Of a DNA stretch of 64,000 nucleotides, positions 7,827 through 16,876 are shown piece after piece. Location: the NCBI RefSeq assembly GCF_017873185.1, contig NZ_JAGGJX010000002.1, forward strand, positions 248,001 through 312,000, read 5' to 3'. The stretch is from Metaclostridioides mangenotii. GTDB taxonomy: Bacteria; Bacillota; Clostridia; Peptostreptococcales; Peptostreptococcaceae. Positions within the stretch are counted from its first letter, which is position 1. Each line of letters begins with the position of its first letter. The notes under the pieces were generated by a model that searched no databases, was not told the origin of the DNA, and saw nothing but the letters and a program-made list of their open reading frames with translations. Made by a program: the position numbers and the translations under genes.

Positions 7827-8255
7827 ATGATAAGGAATATAGAAAATAAAGATATAGATAAAATAATGGATATATGGTTAAAAAGCACTATAAAGGCTCA
7901 TACATTTATATCTAAAGATTATTGGGAAAATAGCTATAATACTGTAAAAGATGTATATATACCAATAGCTGAAACATTTGTATATGAAGACCAGGAGGAT
8001 ATAAAAGGATTTATAAGTATTATAAATAATGAATTTATAGGGGCATTATTCGTGGATGTAGATGCTCAAGGTAAAGGTATAGGAAAAAGTTTAATAGACT
8101 ATACACTAGATAAATACAATAAATTAAATTTAGCAGTGTACAAAGAAAACCAGAAATCAGTAGATTTTTATATTCATAGAGGGTTTAAAATAATCAAAGA
8201 ACAAATTAATGAAGATTCTGCCCATAAAGAATATATAATGGAAAAAATAATTTAA
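7827..8255 (+). CDS. GNAT acetyltransferase, YjaB-like
   Basis: A 142-residue protein. ATG 7827 is preferred over ATG 7815 because AAGGAGATG (7809-7817) then stands 9 nt upstream. The N-terminus RNIENKDIDKIMDIWLKSTIKAHTFIS matches YjaB-type acetyltransferases. The acetyl-CoA loop AQGKGIGKSLIDY is near residue 85, and NQKSVDFYIHRGFKI is the closing motif. It could acetylate a small amine or amino acid; the substrate is unknown. It stands alone between two terminators and shows no lesion. Confidence 0.85.
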   Translation: MIRNIENKDIDKIMDIWLKSTIKAHTFISKDYWENSYNTVKDVYIPIAETFVYEDQEDIKGFISIINNEFIGALFVDVDAQGKGIGKSLIDYTLDKYNKLNLAVYKENQKSVDFYIHRGFKIIKEQINEDSAHKEYIMEKII

Positions 8256-8270
8256 AGAAGTATATACTAA

Positions 8271-8304
8271 AAATGTATAAGTAATAATATCTATACATTT
8301 TTTA
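8271..8304 (+). terminator. Terminator after YjaB-like gene
   Basis: Stem AAATGTATA (8271-8279) / TATACATTT (8292-8300) followed by T-run. Confidence 0.7.
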
Positions 8305-8391
8305 TTAACTATTTTTCACATAATTGTTTTAACATAACCTATAAAATACAATATAACAATTAATTTTTTAAACTTATATTATAATTATGAT

Positions 8392-8474
8392 CTATGCTGA
8401 TAGACAAACTACTAGATCGGAATTTAAAAACTAATAAAAGAGACATTAGTAGAAATACTAATATCTCTTTTTTA
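8392..8474 (+). ncRNA. Candidate small RNA, about 80 nt
   Basis: A TATAAT (8380-8385) with a weak -35 is followed about 55 bases on by a good terminator: AGAGACATTAGTA (8439-8451) / TACTAATATCTCT (8456-8468), one mismatch, GAAA-type loop, then seven T. No ORF lies between. A small GATCT...AGATC hairpin (8390s to 8418) may form the 5' part. The upstream gene already has its own terminator at 8271, so this terminator needs another transcript. The call rests on promoter-terminator spacing only. Confidence 0.3.
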
Positions 8475-8638
8475 ATGAAAGGTTTTTAGTGAAGAAGAAC
8501 CTAGCTTGTTTGATTTAATAAATTAATAGCTTTTAATAAATACTTATTCGACATAATAATACAAAATAATAATATGTTTTCAGATATACTATAAATTGTG
8601 TCAAATTATATAAAGTACTAATCAGGAGGTTTTAAGTA

Positions 8639-10081
8639 ATGAAAAAAATATTAATGACATGTTTAGTAGTATTATCTGTTTTCCTAATATCAGGTTGTAG
8701 TACTGACAAAGAAGAAATAAATATATTAGCCACTACTGATTTACATGGAGATATACCTTACAAGCTATCTTCATATGTAAAGAATGAGTTTAAAAAAGAT
8801 AAAAATTTAACATTAGTTGATGCTGGTGATTTTTTTGATTCTGAAAACAATGATGACATGGCTAAATATTTTGATAAAAGGAGAGAAAACCCATCTGAAT
8901 ACAGAGAAGCACCTATTGTAAAAGACATGAAAGAATTGGGATATGATTCAGTAGTTCTTGGAAATCATGAATTTTTATACAATAAACTTCAATTAGATAA
9001 TATGATTTCTGACTTTGAAAAACAGGATATAAAAGTATTATCAGCAAATACATATAAAAAAGATGGTGAGAGTTATACTGATCCTTATATAATTAAAGAA
9101 ATTCCAACATCAAATGGAATAGTAAAGCTAGGTATTTTGGGACTTACTATAAAAGAAGTTGGGGAAAGGCAAATTAGAATAGATGATGGTACCCAGGATG
9201 GAAAACTTGTTGAATCAAAATCTAGAGAATTAAAAGACCAGCCAGAGTATGAAGGAAAATTATATATGAATGATTTAGTAAAAGATGCTAATAAATGGGT
9301 TGGTAAAATGAAAGAAGATAAGGCTGATATTATAGTAGCAGTTGTTCATTCAGGTGAAAAACCTAAGAAACCAAGAAATCCAGGTAATAGAATACAAGAT
9401 TTAGCATATGAGGTAGAAGGAATAGATGCTATAGTTGCAGGCCATACACATAAGCAAATTACTCAACATAATTATAAAAATAAGTCTGGCGAAAATGTAA
9501 TAGTTACACAACCAGGTAAGCATGGAGAATGTATATCAAAAATAAATTTTCAACTAGAAAAGAAAAACAATAATTGGAATGTAATTAAAAAAACCAGCGA
9601 TTTAACAGAATTTGATTTAAGTGACTTACAAAAATATGATGAATACTTTGGATCATTGTCGATGGCTTTATTTGAAATTGATGATAAAGTTAAAGAGGCC
9701 AGTTTGTCAGAAATAACACCATTTGAATGGGATAAGGCATTTGTATTTGCTCCAGAAACACCAAGAGAAATCATCTATAAAAAAGTTGGTTATGAATGGA
9801 GAAATATAACTGAAACTGAAGGCACAGACATGGCACAAATGGTATTTATAAAAGATAATAAACCTGTGTTTTATTTATACGGTAATATAAATGATATTGG
9901 TATAGATATAAATCTCAATAAGTCTGAGTATAAAGATAATGTAGCTACAATTATTTCTGGAGACAATGATAAATTTAGTATTGAGAAAGAAGAGGTTATA
10001 AAAGTATATGATGGTTATAATTATGAAAATACTGTTACACATTTAAAACATATAAATAATAGTGACATTTTAGATTTATAA
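8639..10081 (+). CDS. Metallophosphoesterase lipoprotein, 5'-nucleotidase/UshA-like
   Basis: A 480-residue surface protein. Residues 1-20 are a lipoprotein signal (KKILMTCLVVLSVFLISGC) with the lipobox ISGC, so it is anchored outside the membrane. All metallophosphatase motifs are present: ATTDLHGD near 32, DAGDFFDSE near 62, LGNHEF near 104, VVHSGE near 237 and AGHTHK near 268. These ligate a dinuclear metal centre that hydrolyses nucleotides, UDP-sugars or 2',3'-cyclic nucleotides. The C-terminal part differs from the usual 5'-nucleotidase domain, so the true substrate is uncertain. CAGGAGG precedes the start. It stands alone and probably scavenges phosphate or nucleosides. Confidence 0.85.
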   Translation: MKKILMTCLVVLSVFLISGCSTDKEEINILATTDLHGDIPYKLSSYVKNEFKKDKNLTLVDAGDFFDSENNDDMAKYFDKRRENPSEYREAPIVKDMKELGYDSVVLGNHEFLYNKLQLDNMISDFEKQDIKVLSANTYKKDGESYTDPYIIKEIPTSNGIVKLGILGLTIKEVGERQIRIDDGTQDGKLVESKSRELKDQPEYEGKLYMNDLVKDANKWVGKMKEDKADIIVAVVHSGEKPKKPRNPGNRIQDLAYEVEGIDAIVAGHTHKQITQHNYKNKSGENVIVTQPGKHGECISKINFQLEKKNNNWNVIKKTSDLTEFDLSDLQKYDEYFGSLSMALFEIDDKVKEASLSEITPFEWDKAFVFAPETPREIIYKKVGYEWRNITETEGTDMAQMVFIKDNKPVFYLYGNINDIGIDINLNKSEYKDNVATIISGDNDKFSIEKEEVIKVYDGYNYENTVTHLKHINNSDILDL

Positions 10082-10254
10082 AATAAATTGCATTTTAATT
10101 GCCTGATTTATTAAGAAATACATAGATAATTGTATTGTAGAAAAATTATACATAACAACTATATAATTACTGGATAGATTTAGTTAAAGGGACTTGTCTA
10201 ACCAGCAAAGTGTTAAAATAGCATCTTAATAAGATCTTAATAAGATAAAAATTC

Positions 10255-10430
10255 ATAATTAATAACGGTTATTGTAGGTAAATCTAGTAAATTCACTTAC
10301 GAAAGCAGGGATTTTTATATTTAACGAGAATATATAGTTAATGGGATGAGGGTGGTGCCTCACTCAATATGCAAATAATAGTAAAGTAGGTTCGGCTCCT
10401 ACATCTTGCTGCCTGTTTTCCTCCTTTGAT
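10255..10430 (+). ncRNA. Structured non-coding RNA candidate, raiA-RNA-like
   Basis: No ORF spans this stretch, yet it is unusually GC-rich for an intergenic region and packed with short hairpins. They include GTAGGTAAAT/ATTCACTTAC (about 10274-10301), TAAC/GTTA (about 10322-10339), TGAGG-GTGGTG-CCTCA (about 10346-10361) and GTAGG-TTCGGCT-CCTAC (about 10387-10403). The order, the GAAAGCAGGG segment and the final TTGCTGCCTG recall the raiA RNA of Clostridia from memory. That RNA usually lies near raiA, which is not here. A terminator follows at 10443. The structured character is clear; the family name is a guess. Confidence 0.45.
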
Positions 10431-10442
10431 TATATATAGTGG

Positions 10443-10480
10443 AAGAAAGACTTAGATTTTTTCTAGGTCTTTTCTTTTTA
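10443..10480 (+). terminator. Terminator after structured RNA
   Basis: AAGAAAGACTTAG / CTAGGTCTTTTCTT stem (10443-10455 / 10463-10476) with T-run. An apparent ORF starting at 10439 begins inside this hairpin and is therefore not credited. Bases 10481-10790 hold only short open frames (for example TESVTERLRIHGFVE, about 10560-10605) that may be debris of a lost gene. Confidence 0.65.
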
Positions 10481-10794
10481 GAAATTTATTGGTATTATAA
10501 TTTAATACTATGGTATTGTATTATAGATGAAGAGGCTAAGATTGTGTTTTATAAACTTACAGAGAGTGTAACAGAGAGGCTTAGAATACATGGTTTTGTT
10601 GAAGTACAGAACAAACTACTATATGGGATGAAACTATTGCATCTTATGAACGACATAAATTTTTATTCTAAGCAAATATAATTATACAAAATATTAAAAA
10701 AGAAAAAATAGTAGAAGATGATTTTAAAAAAATTTTATACAATTGTAAATTAAAAATTCTAAAATATTTTATATATTGAAAAACTAGCAGATAG

Positions 10795-10910
10795 ATGCTA
10801 TTATTTAAATAAGTAAATAAATACTTTTGTTTTGCTACCGAGCAAAACAACTCAAAGTGCTCAAACACATTCCATTAGGTCTTAGAAGGAATGTTGTTGG
10901 GCATTTTTTT
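10795..10910 (+). promoter_or_regulatory. Transcription attenuator before second MATE gene
   Basis: A perfect 10-bp hairpin TTGTTTTGCT (10827-10836) ACCG AGCAAAACAA (10841-10850) is followed by a terminator. The terminator is TGCTCAAACACATTCC (10858-10873) paired with GGAATGTTGTTGGGCA (10888-10903), then seven T. The terminator ends 14 nt before the MATE start, so it must be read through for expression. A five-codon ORF (MLLFK, 10795-10812) lies at the 5' side but lacks a good ribosome site. Such leaders with terminators are typical of drug-inducible pumps and ABC-F genes. Confidence 0.65.
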
Positions 10911-10924
10911 ATGGGAGGTTTTGT

Positions 10925-12259
10925 ATGAATAAATACTACGTACTAAAAAATTTTTTTAAATATGTGAGCCTAAATGTTATAGGAATGATAGGACTGTCCT
11001 GTTATATTCTTGCAGATACTTTTTTTGTTTCCAAAGCTCTTGGCTCAAATGGACTCGCTGCATTGAACTTTTCTATTCCAATTTATTGTATCATCAATGG
11101 TGCAGGCTTGATGATTGGTATTGGAGGTGCAACAAAATATAGTATTTTAAAGTCTCAAAATGAAGATGAAAAGGCTAATTCAATTTTTTCTAACACTGTG
11201 ATTATAGGAATGGTTGTAGGAATTATTTTGCTTATTGTAGGATTATTTTTATCAACACCAATCGCAAAGCTACTTAGAGCAGATGGTACTACATTAACGT
11301 TGGCGAGTATTTACTTATCAACAATACTTTGCTTTTCACCATTTTTTATCCTAAACAATGTAATGATTGCATTTATACGAAATGATGGAAATCCAAGATT
11401 GTCTATGGCAGGCATGCTTACAGGAAGTTTTTCAAATATTATTCTTGACTACATCTTTATTTTTCCTCTTTCAATGGGAATGTTTGGAGCGGCTTTTGCT
11501 ACAGGACTTGCACCGATTATAAGTCTTTGTATTTTATCTTCACATTTTATAAAACAAAAAAATAATTTTAAATTTATAAAATGTAAGGTAAATATAAAAA
11601 ACATAAAAAATATTTTAGGACTTGGTTTGTCGGCATTTATTACGGAAATTTCATCAGGATTTGTTCTTATTCTATTTAATCTTGTAATATTGGATCTAAC
11701 AGGAATTATTGGAGTGGCGGCATATGGAATAGTTGCAAATGTTGCACTTGTGGTAATTTCAATATTTACAGGAATTGCACAAGGAATACAGCCACTGCTA
11801 AGCGAGGGCTATGGAATAAATGATAGTATATTGATGAAGCGAGTATTAAAATATGCTATTACTTTATCTTTAGGTTTTGCAACTGTTATATATATATTGA
11901 CTTTCCTTTTATCGGATAATATTATTGCTGCTTTTAACAGCGAAAACAATGCGAGTTTAATTCATATTGCTACAAATGGATTAAGACTATACTTTACCGG
12001 ATTTTTCTTTGCTGGATTTAATATTATTATAGCAGCTTTTTTAAGTGCAACCGCAAAAATGAAGAGTGCTTTTGTTGTTTCTATTATGCGTGGGTGCATA
12101 GCTATTATACCTAATTTATTCATTCTTTCAGCCTTTTTGGGAATGAATGGTGTATGGCTATCATTTACATTTGCTGAGATTATAACAACAATAATTTCAA
12201 TAATGTTTTTAACCAAATTAAAATTAAAAGAACAAAAGAATGTCGAAATAATTTATTAA
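10925..12259 (+). CDS. MATE-family efflux transporter (attenuator-controlled)
   Basis: A 444-residue MATE protein with about twelve hydrophobic helices. The N-terminal YYVLKNFFKYVSLNVIGMIGL and the loop AFIRNDGNPRLSMAG in the first half, plus GFNIIIAAFLSATAKMKSAF in the second, fit the DinF/MepA-like MATE group. It differs strongly from the MATE protein at 3199, so it is not a recent duplicate. GGGAGG lies 6 nt before the ATG. A leader terminator immediately upstream suggests induction by a translation inhibitor or other ligand. A terminator follows at 12342. Substrate unknown. Confidence 0.88.
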   Translation: MNKYYVLKNFFKYVSLNVIGMIGLSCYILADTFFVSKALGSNGLAALNFSIPIYCIINGAGLMIGIGGATKYSILKSQNEDEKANSIFSNTVIIGMVVGIILLIVGLFLSTPIAKLLRADGTTLTLASIYLSTILCFSPFFILNNVMIAFIRNDGNPRLSMAGMLTGSFSNIILDYIFIFPLSMGMFGAAFATGLAPIISLCILSSHFIKQKNNFKFIKCKVNIKNIKNILGLGLSAFITEISSGFVLILFNLVILDLTGIIGVAAYGIVANVALVVISIFTGIAQGIQPLLSEGYGINDSILMKRVLKYAITLSLGFATVIYILTFLLSDNIIAAFNSENNASLIHIATNGLRLYFTGFFFAGFNIIIAAFLSATAKMKSAFVVSIMRGCIAIIPNLFILSAFLGMNGVWLSFTFAEIITTIISIMFLTKLKLKEQKNVEIIY

Positions 12260-12330
12260 ATAGGAAAATAAACTATGATTTACCTAATGATTAGTATATG
12301 ATATATCTAAAATAACTTAATATTAACATT

Positions 12331-12376
12331 TATCCACGAAGAAAGTATTGATAAAAATATCAATACTTTTTTTAGT
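12331..12376 (+). terminator. Terminator with ATCCACGAAGA lead-in
   Basis: AAAGTATTGATA (12342-12353) / TATCAATACTTT (12358-12369) followed by T7. The 11 bases ATCCACGAAGA just before the stem recur before the unrelated stem at 13941. Confidence 0.75.
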
Positions 12377-12481
12377 TGTAAGAAATATTATTATGAATAA
12401 ATAGTATATTGAAGAAAAAGTACTACTATTATAGTATTATCTATATATTAAAAAATAAATTGTAGATGGGAAATTAAAAAT

Positions 12482-13162
12482 ATGTTTACTATATATGATA
12501 GCTGATGATAACGAACAACTACAAAATGAAATTGGAAATCTTTTAAGTGCTAATGGATATTCGATCATAAAACCAAAGGAATTTAATAATATAGCTTACC
12601 TCGTAAAACAAGAGAATCCAAATTTAATTTTACTAGATATAAACTTACATACAGATGATGGATTTAAAATATGTACAGAAATAAGAAGTTTCTCACAAGT
12701 TCCGATAATATTTATAACAAGTAGAAACACGAACATAGATGAACTTATGGGAATAACTTTAGGAGGAGATGACTTCATAACAAAGCCATACAACACTCAT
12801 ATACTTTTAGCAAGAATAAATTCTATATTAAGAAGAGCTTATCCTAATGATCAAAACATGGATATAGTTGAGTACAATGGTGTGAAACTTAATATATTAT
12901 CAAGTACTATAGAACATGATAGAAATGTTTGTGAACTTACAAAAAATGAATTAAAGATATTATATTATCTACTAATGAATAAAGGGAAAATAGTATCAAG
13001 AGCAAGAGTTGATATCATGGAGTACCTATGGGATAGCTCATTATTTGTAAATGACAACACTCTTACTGTGAATATAACAAGAATAAGAAATAAGATAGAA
13101 GAAATCGGTGTAAGTGATTTGATTTTATAAAAACCAAAAGAGGACAATGGTATATAATATGA
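12482..13162 (+). pseudogene. OmpR/BceR-type response regulator, frameshifted at both ends
   Basis: The main open frame (12495-13130, 211 codons) has the receiver domain (IADDNE near the start, phospho-Asp in NLILLDINLH, ITSRN, and Lys in DDFITKPYN). It also has a winged-helix output domain (LTKNELKILYYLLMNKGKIVSR, NDNTLTVNITRIRNKI). The ribosome site GATGGGA points to ATG 12482, which is one base out of frame with the rest. At the 3' end the frame stops at 13130, but KTKRGQWYII continues one frame over to a TGA at 13160-13162 that overlaps the next gene's ATG. The core could still be made if an internal start works. It belongs to a decayed BceRS-BceAB-type module. Confidence 0.6.
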
Positions 13163-13428
13163 GTCTAAAAGAATATCTAAATAGCAAAGTAGGAGAGATA
13201 TTTTTAAATATTATAGCTTTAATAACCTTAGTATCTTTCTTTTTAGTGTGGGTAATACTTTTGAAGTTATAAAAACAGTGGCAATAGGGTGGATAATAGT
13301 TTTAACAATATTTATTATCTATGAATACAAAAAAAGAAAAATATATTTTGAAAGACTAACAAAGTATATTGATAACATAGATAAAAAGTATCTAATGAGT
13401 GAAGTAATAGAAATACCACCAAACTGTT
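13159..13428 (+). pseudogene. BceS-type sensor kinase, N-terminal remnant
   Basis: ATG 13159 overlaps the ancestral stop of the regulator (ATGA). The frame reads MSLKEYLNSKVGEIFLN and a first hydrophobic helix, shifts near 13245, and continues VGNTFEVIKTVAIGWIIVL as a second helix. It then gives KIYFERLTKYIDNIDKKYLMSEVIEIPPN, the two-helix plus linker layout of intramembrane-sensing kinases. Immediately after PPN, where the BceS family continues into its H-box helix, the sequence changes to another gene in another frame. The catalytic domains are absent. Non-functional. Confidence 0.6.
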
Positions 13429-13755
13429 CTTGGACTTGGGCAACTTGAAGATTCTATAGAGCATAAAGAAAGATTTAATGTTCTTAAGAAGTTGGGAGTA
13501 GAAGACAAAGATATAAATAAAATTATCTTAAAACAAGTATCTTTATACTTTATTATTCCGATAATTATTGCAATAGCAGGATTTGTTATATTTATATATA
13601 ACTACTATGTCTTAAATTCACAAGTAATTACTTCTTATATAGGAGATTCATCTTTTGTATTTAATGTAGTGGTGGCATTGATTTTGGTGATATGTATTTA
13701 TCTATGTTACTTTGTAGGTACATATTATACATTCAAAAGAAATATAAAAAATTAA
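13429..13755 (+). pseudogene. BceB-type FtsX-like permease, C-terminal remnant
   Basis: The frame from 13429 reads LGLGQLEDSIEHKERFNVLKKLGVEDKDINKII and then two hydrophobic helices (YFIIPIIIAIAGFVIFIYNYY and FNVVVALILVICIYLCYFVG). It ends with TYYTFKRNIKN. This is the last 110 or so residues of an ABC permease of the BceB/VraG class, whose full length is about 650. The HKERFxxLKKLGV motif is diagnostic of the last FtsX domain. Its join to the kinase remnant indicates one deletion removing most of the kinase, the ATPase gene and most of the permease. Confidence 0.6.
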
Positions 13756-14228
13756 ATTAAAAATAGATGCAGTATTATGAGATATGCTAGGATATTCTAG
13801 TCCATTACCTTATTTCATGATATCTACTATATAATTAAATAACAAATAAATGTTAATAGATTATATAAAAGGAACAAATAATAATAAAAAAATGGTGGAT
13901 ATGATTGCTATAATCGTATTCACCATTGAAATCCACGAAGAGATATTGGCTAAATAGTCAATATCTTTTTCTATTTACTCAGTAATTGAGGAATTAAGGT
14001 GAAGGATTTTTATTTTAAAATATTGCGTAAAAGTGAATTTATATTTTATCAAATTATAGTTTATATGTAAATATATGCTATATAATTAAGTTACACCTTC
14101 AAAAAGAAGAGTGATCCTATTAAAACTGATGAAATATGTAGATTTTGTCATTTTAATTACAAAAGGTAAATATTATTTTTAATAATTATTAAGTAGACAT
14201 AGTGTTGAAGCATTAAAGGAGAGAGAAT
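13756..14228 (+). other. Non-coding stretch with a terminator at 13941-13971
   Basis: No credible ORF. A hairpin AATGGTG (about 13889-13895) / CACCATT (13921-13927) precedes ATCCACGAAG and then the terminator AGATATTG (13941-13948) / CAATATCT (13959-13966) with a T-run. Together they could be the end of a short transcript. Bases 13972-14228 form the AT-rich promoter region of the next gene; no clear -35/-10 pair stands out. GGAGAGA lies before its start. Confidence 0.5.
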
Positions 14229-16406
14229 ATGACAAATAAACTTTATGAAGAAATTGAAATATTAATTGAAAAAAATGAATTAGTTGAAGCAAAAAAAATA
14301 ATATTAAAAAATGAGAAATTTATTGAGTATGAAGAAGTAAAGAGGTATAAAGCATTAATATCATTTTTTGAAGGAAAATATGAAGAAGCTTTAAAGGAGG
14401 CAAACGAAGGTATTGAAAATTCACATGAAAACTTACAATTAATAAATATTAAGGCAATAATTCTTGAAGCTTTAGGCAGAAATAAAGCAGCTGAATTTTA
14501 CTACCGAAAATCGACGATATTAAAAAGTGAAGAAAGTATAAAAGTATTAATTGCAAGTCCTGTAAGGCAAGACTACAAAATATTAAAAGAATTTTTAAAG
14601 TCTTTAAAAGAATTAAATTATGATAATATTGTTGAAGAATATATTTTTATAGATGATAATGTGGATGAAGAATCAAGCTACATATTAAACTCATTTATTC
14701 CCCTGAAAACAAAAGTGATTAAAGTTAAAAGTAATAATACTTATGTTAAAGATGAGAATACTCATTATTGGAATGCAGATCTAATGGATAAAGTTGCGGA
14801 ATTTAAGAATAGATTGATAACTTATGCTATAGACAGAGAATTTGATTATATATTTTTTATAGATTCTGATTTGATTCTGCATAGAGAAACATTGCAAGAG
14901 TTGATTAACAGTAATGTTGATATAGTATCAAATATATTTTGGACAAAATGGAATTTGAATACAAGATTAGAACCACAAGTTTGGCTTGAAGATAATTATT
15001 CATTTATTAAAAACGATAACCGCAATAATAACATAATAGTATCAGCTAAAATGGAGTTGGATTATATAAACCAAATGAAGAGGAAAGGTTTGTATAAAGT
15101 TGGAGGATTAGGTGCTTGTACCCTTATATCTCAAAAAGCATTATTAAAGGGAGTAAATTTTACAAAGATTGATAATATATCATTAGTAGGAGAAGACAGG
15201 CATTTTTGTGTAAGAGCAAATTCGTTAGGTTTAGATTTACATGTAAATACAAGATATCCGGCATTGCATTTGTTTAGATTAGGAGAATTAGCAGAGTTAG
15301 AAAAATTTAATAAAAATGATAATGTATATAATTTTAAAAAAGTAATATTACTGATTCACAAAGATTACTCAGGGTCTAATACTTATGCTTTATATAAAAA
15401 AATTCCTCAACATATAAAAGAAAAATTTGATGTTAAAATAATAAAGCAAACTATAGATTATAACTATGTGAGAATGGTTATGGAAGCTGATATAATAATT
15501 ACAACTGAAGCTAATGTCGCTATTCCTAAAGAGGTTTACAATGGAAATCAGATTATTATAGATTTATGGCATGGATTCCCTATTAAGAGTATGGGTTATT
15601 TAGATAAAAATGAGAAAGACATTGAAAGTATGGAAAAAAGATTTGCAGATATAAACTATATTACATCTTATTCGGAGAATTTTAATATTAATATGAATAG
15701 GTGTATAAAAGTAGAAGAGTACAAATACATAATAACAGGAGCACCGAGAAATGATTTATTAGACAAAGAAAATGGAATAAACAATCTAAACAAGATACTT
15801 GGGATTAATACAAGTAATAAAAAAGTTATATTCTATATGCCTACATTTAGGATACGAGAAAACGATTCTATAAATGATGGGATAAATATATTTATGAAAG
15901 ATGAACTTTTCAATAAAGAACACTTAATAGAATTTGAAGAATGGTTATTAAAAAATAATATGGTATTTATATTGAAATTACATCCGCATGAAGAAAAATA
16001 CATTTCTAGTATGGTAAAAGAAAGTAAAAGTATAAAGTTGATATTAAGTGAAGATTTAGAAAATAACAATATTGATTTATATGAAATTTTAGGGTGTTCA
16101 GATTATTTAATTACAGATTATTCATCTGTTTATATTGACTTATTGTTATTAAATATTCCTTTAATATTTACTAACAATGATATAGAAGAGTACTCTAACA
16201 ATAGGGGGTTACTATTTGAATACAATGAAGTTACACCAGGCCCTAAAATTAAGAGTGTATATGATTTAAAAAATGAGATTATGAAATTTGAGCAGTATAA
16301 TCAATACTACTTAGAAGAAAGGATAAGTTTAAAAGAAAAATTCCATAAATACGTAGATTTTAATTCTTCTGATAGAACATGGGAATTTATAGAGAATTTA
16401 TTTTAA
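14229..16406 (+). CDS. TPR-glycosyltransferase-CDP-glycerol transferase fusion
   Basis: A 725-residue envelope polymer enzyme in three parts. Residues 1-105 carry TPR-like helical pairs (FEGKYEEALKEANEGIEN, EALGRNKAAEFYYRKS). Residues 108-370 form a GT2-like domain with IASPVRQDY, IDSDLILHRETL (the metal-binding D-x-D) and a C-terminal LVGEDRHFCVRANSLG. Residues 380-725 are a TagB/TagF-type CDP-glycerol glycerophosphotransferase with DLWHGFPIKSMG, TGAPRND, LKLHPHEE and ITDYSSVYIDLL. It probably adds glycerol-phosphate to a glycan primer made by its own GT2 domain, a teichoic-acid-like or phosphoglycerol-decorated polymer. The CDP-glycerol supplier tagD follows directly but is broken. Confidence 0.85.
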   Translation: MTNKLYEEIEILIEKNELVEAKKIILKNEKFIEYEEVKRYKALISFFEGKYEEALKEANEGIENSHENLQLINIKAIILEALGRNKAAEFYYRKSTILKSEESIKVLIASPVRQDYKILKEFLKSLKELNYDNIVEEYIFIDDNVDEESSYILNSFIPLKTKVIKVKSNNTYVKDENTHYWNADLMDKVAEFKNRLITYAIDREFDYIFFIDSDLILHRETLQELINSNVDIVSNIFWTKWNLNTRLEPQVWLEDNYSFIKNDNRNNNIIVSAKMELDYINQMKRKGLYKVGGLGACTLISQKALLKGVNFTKIDNISLVGEDRHFCVRANSLGLDLHVNTRYPALHLFRLGELAELEKFNKNDNVYNFKKVILLIHKDYSGSNTYALYKKIPQHIKEKFDVKIIKQTIDYNYVRMVMEADIIITTEANVAIPKEVYNGNQIIIDLWHGFPIKSMGYLDKNEKDIESMEKRFADINYITSYSENFNINMNRCIKVEEYKYIITGAPRNDLLDKENGINNLNKILGINTSNKKVIFYMPTFRIRENDSINDGINIFMKDELFNKEHLIEFEEWLLKNNMVFILKLHPHEEKYISSMVKESKSIKLILSEDLENNNIDLYEILGCSDYLITDYSSVYIDLLLLNIPLIFTNNDIEEYSNNRGLLFEYNEVTPGPKIKSVYDLKNEIMKFEQYNQYYLEERISLKEKFHKYVDFNSSDRTWEFIENLF

Positions 16407-16471
16407 TTATATAGATATAGTTGAGGATATATCAATGATATGAATGGATTAGTTATAGGAAGGCTGTGTAG

Positions 16472-16750
16472 ATGAAAAAAGTTATAACATATGGAACTTT
16501 CAATTTACTCCATATAGGACATATAAATTTGTTAAGAAGAGCGAAAAGTTTGGGAGATTACCTAATTGTAGGTTTATCTAGTGATGAGTTTAATATCATA
16601 AAAGGCAAAAAATCAATATATAGTTATCAAGAAAGAAAAATTATATTAGAATCTTTAAAGTATGTTGATGAAGTAATAGAAGAAAAAAGTTGGGAACAAA
16701 AAATTTTAAATAGCAAATATATATTTTGTATTGTAAGCTTATTGCAATGA
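16472..16750 (+). pseudogene. tagD: Glycerol-3-phosphate cytidylyltransferase, truncated
   Basis: The first 75 residues are an excellent TagD: KKVITYGTFNLLHIGHINLL contains the nucleotide-binding HxGH, and YSYQERKIILESLKYVDEV and EKSWEQK follow. Full TagD is about 130 residues and should continue with the DVFVMGDDW-type region, which carries substrate-binding residues. Instead the frame changes to ILNSKYIFCIVSLLQ and stops. The rest of the gene has been replaced by unrelated sequence up to 16880. GGAAGG precedes the start and the gene belongs with the transferase upstream. Activity is unlikely; CDP-glycerol would need another TagD in the genome. Confidence 0.75.
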
Positions 16751-16876
16751 GCACTAGACTTCTGCGAATCACTATGTAGAAAAGAGATTTACGTATTTGT
16801 TCTAATTGGATATTGTATTCCATAACAAAATCTAGAAAAACAGCATTAAAATTTGGCATACTTATTTCATATAATT
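16731..16876 (-). pseudogene. Unrecognised coding fragment on minus strand
   Basis: Minus-strand translation gives FYKLYEISMPNFNAVF, FVMEYNIQLEQIRKSLF and IRRSLVLIAIS without stops. It looks like real protein sequence inserted after the tagD break. It has no start site of its own, runs into a terminator hairpin at one end and tagD at the other. It may be the edge of a mobile element or a rearranged neighbour. I do not recognise it. Confidence 0.2.

Noticed and set aside
10439-10681. 80-codon ORF after the structured RNA
   Set aside because: Its start lies inside a terminator hairpin and it has no ribosome site; at most its middle is debris.
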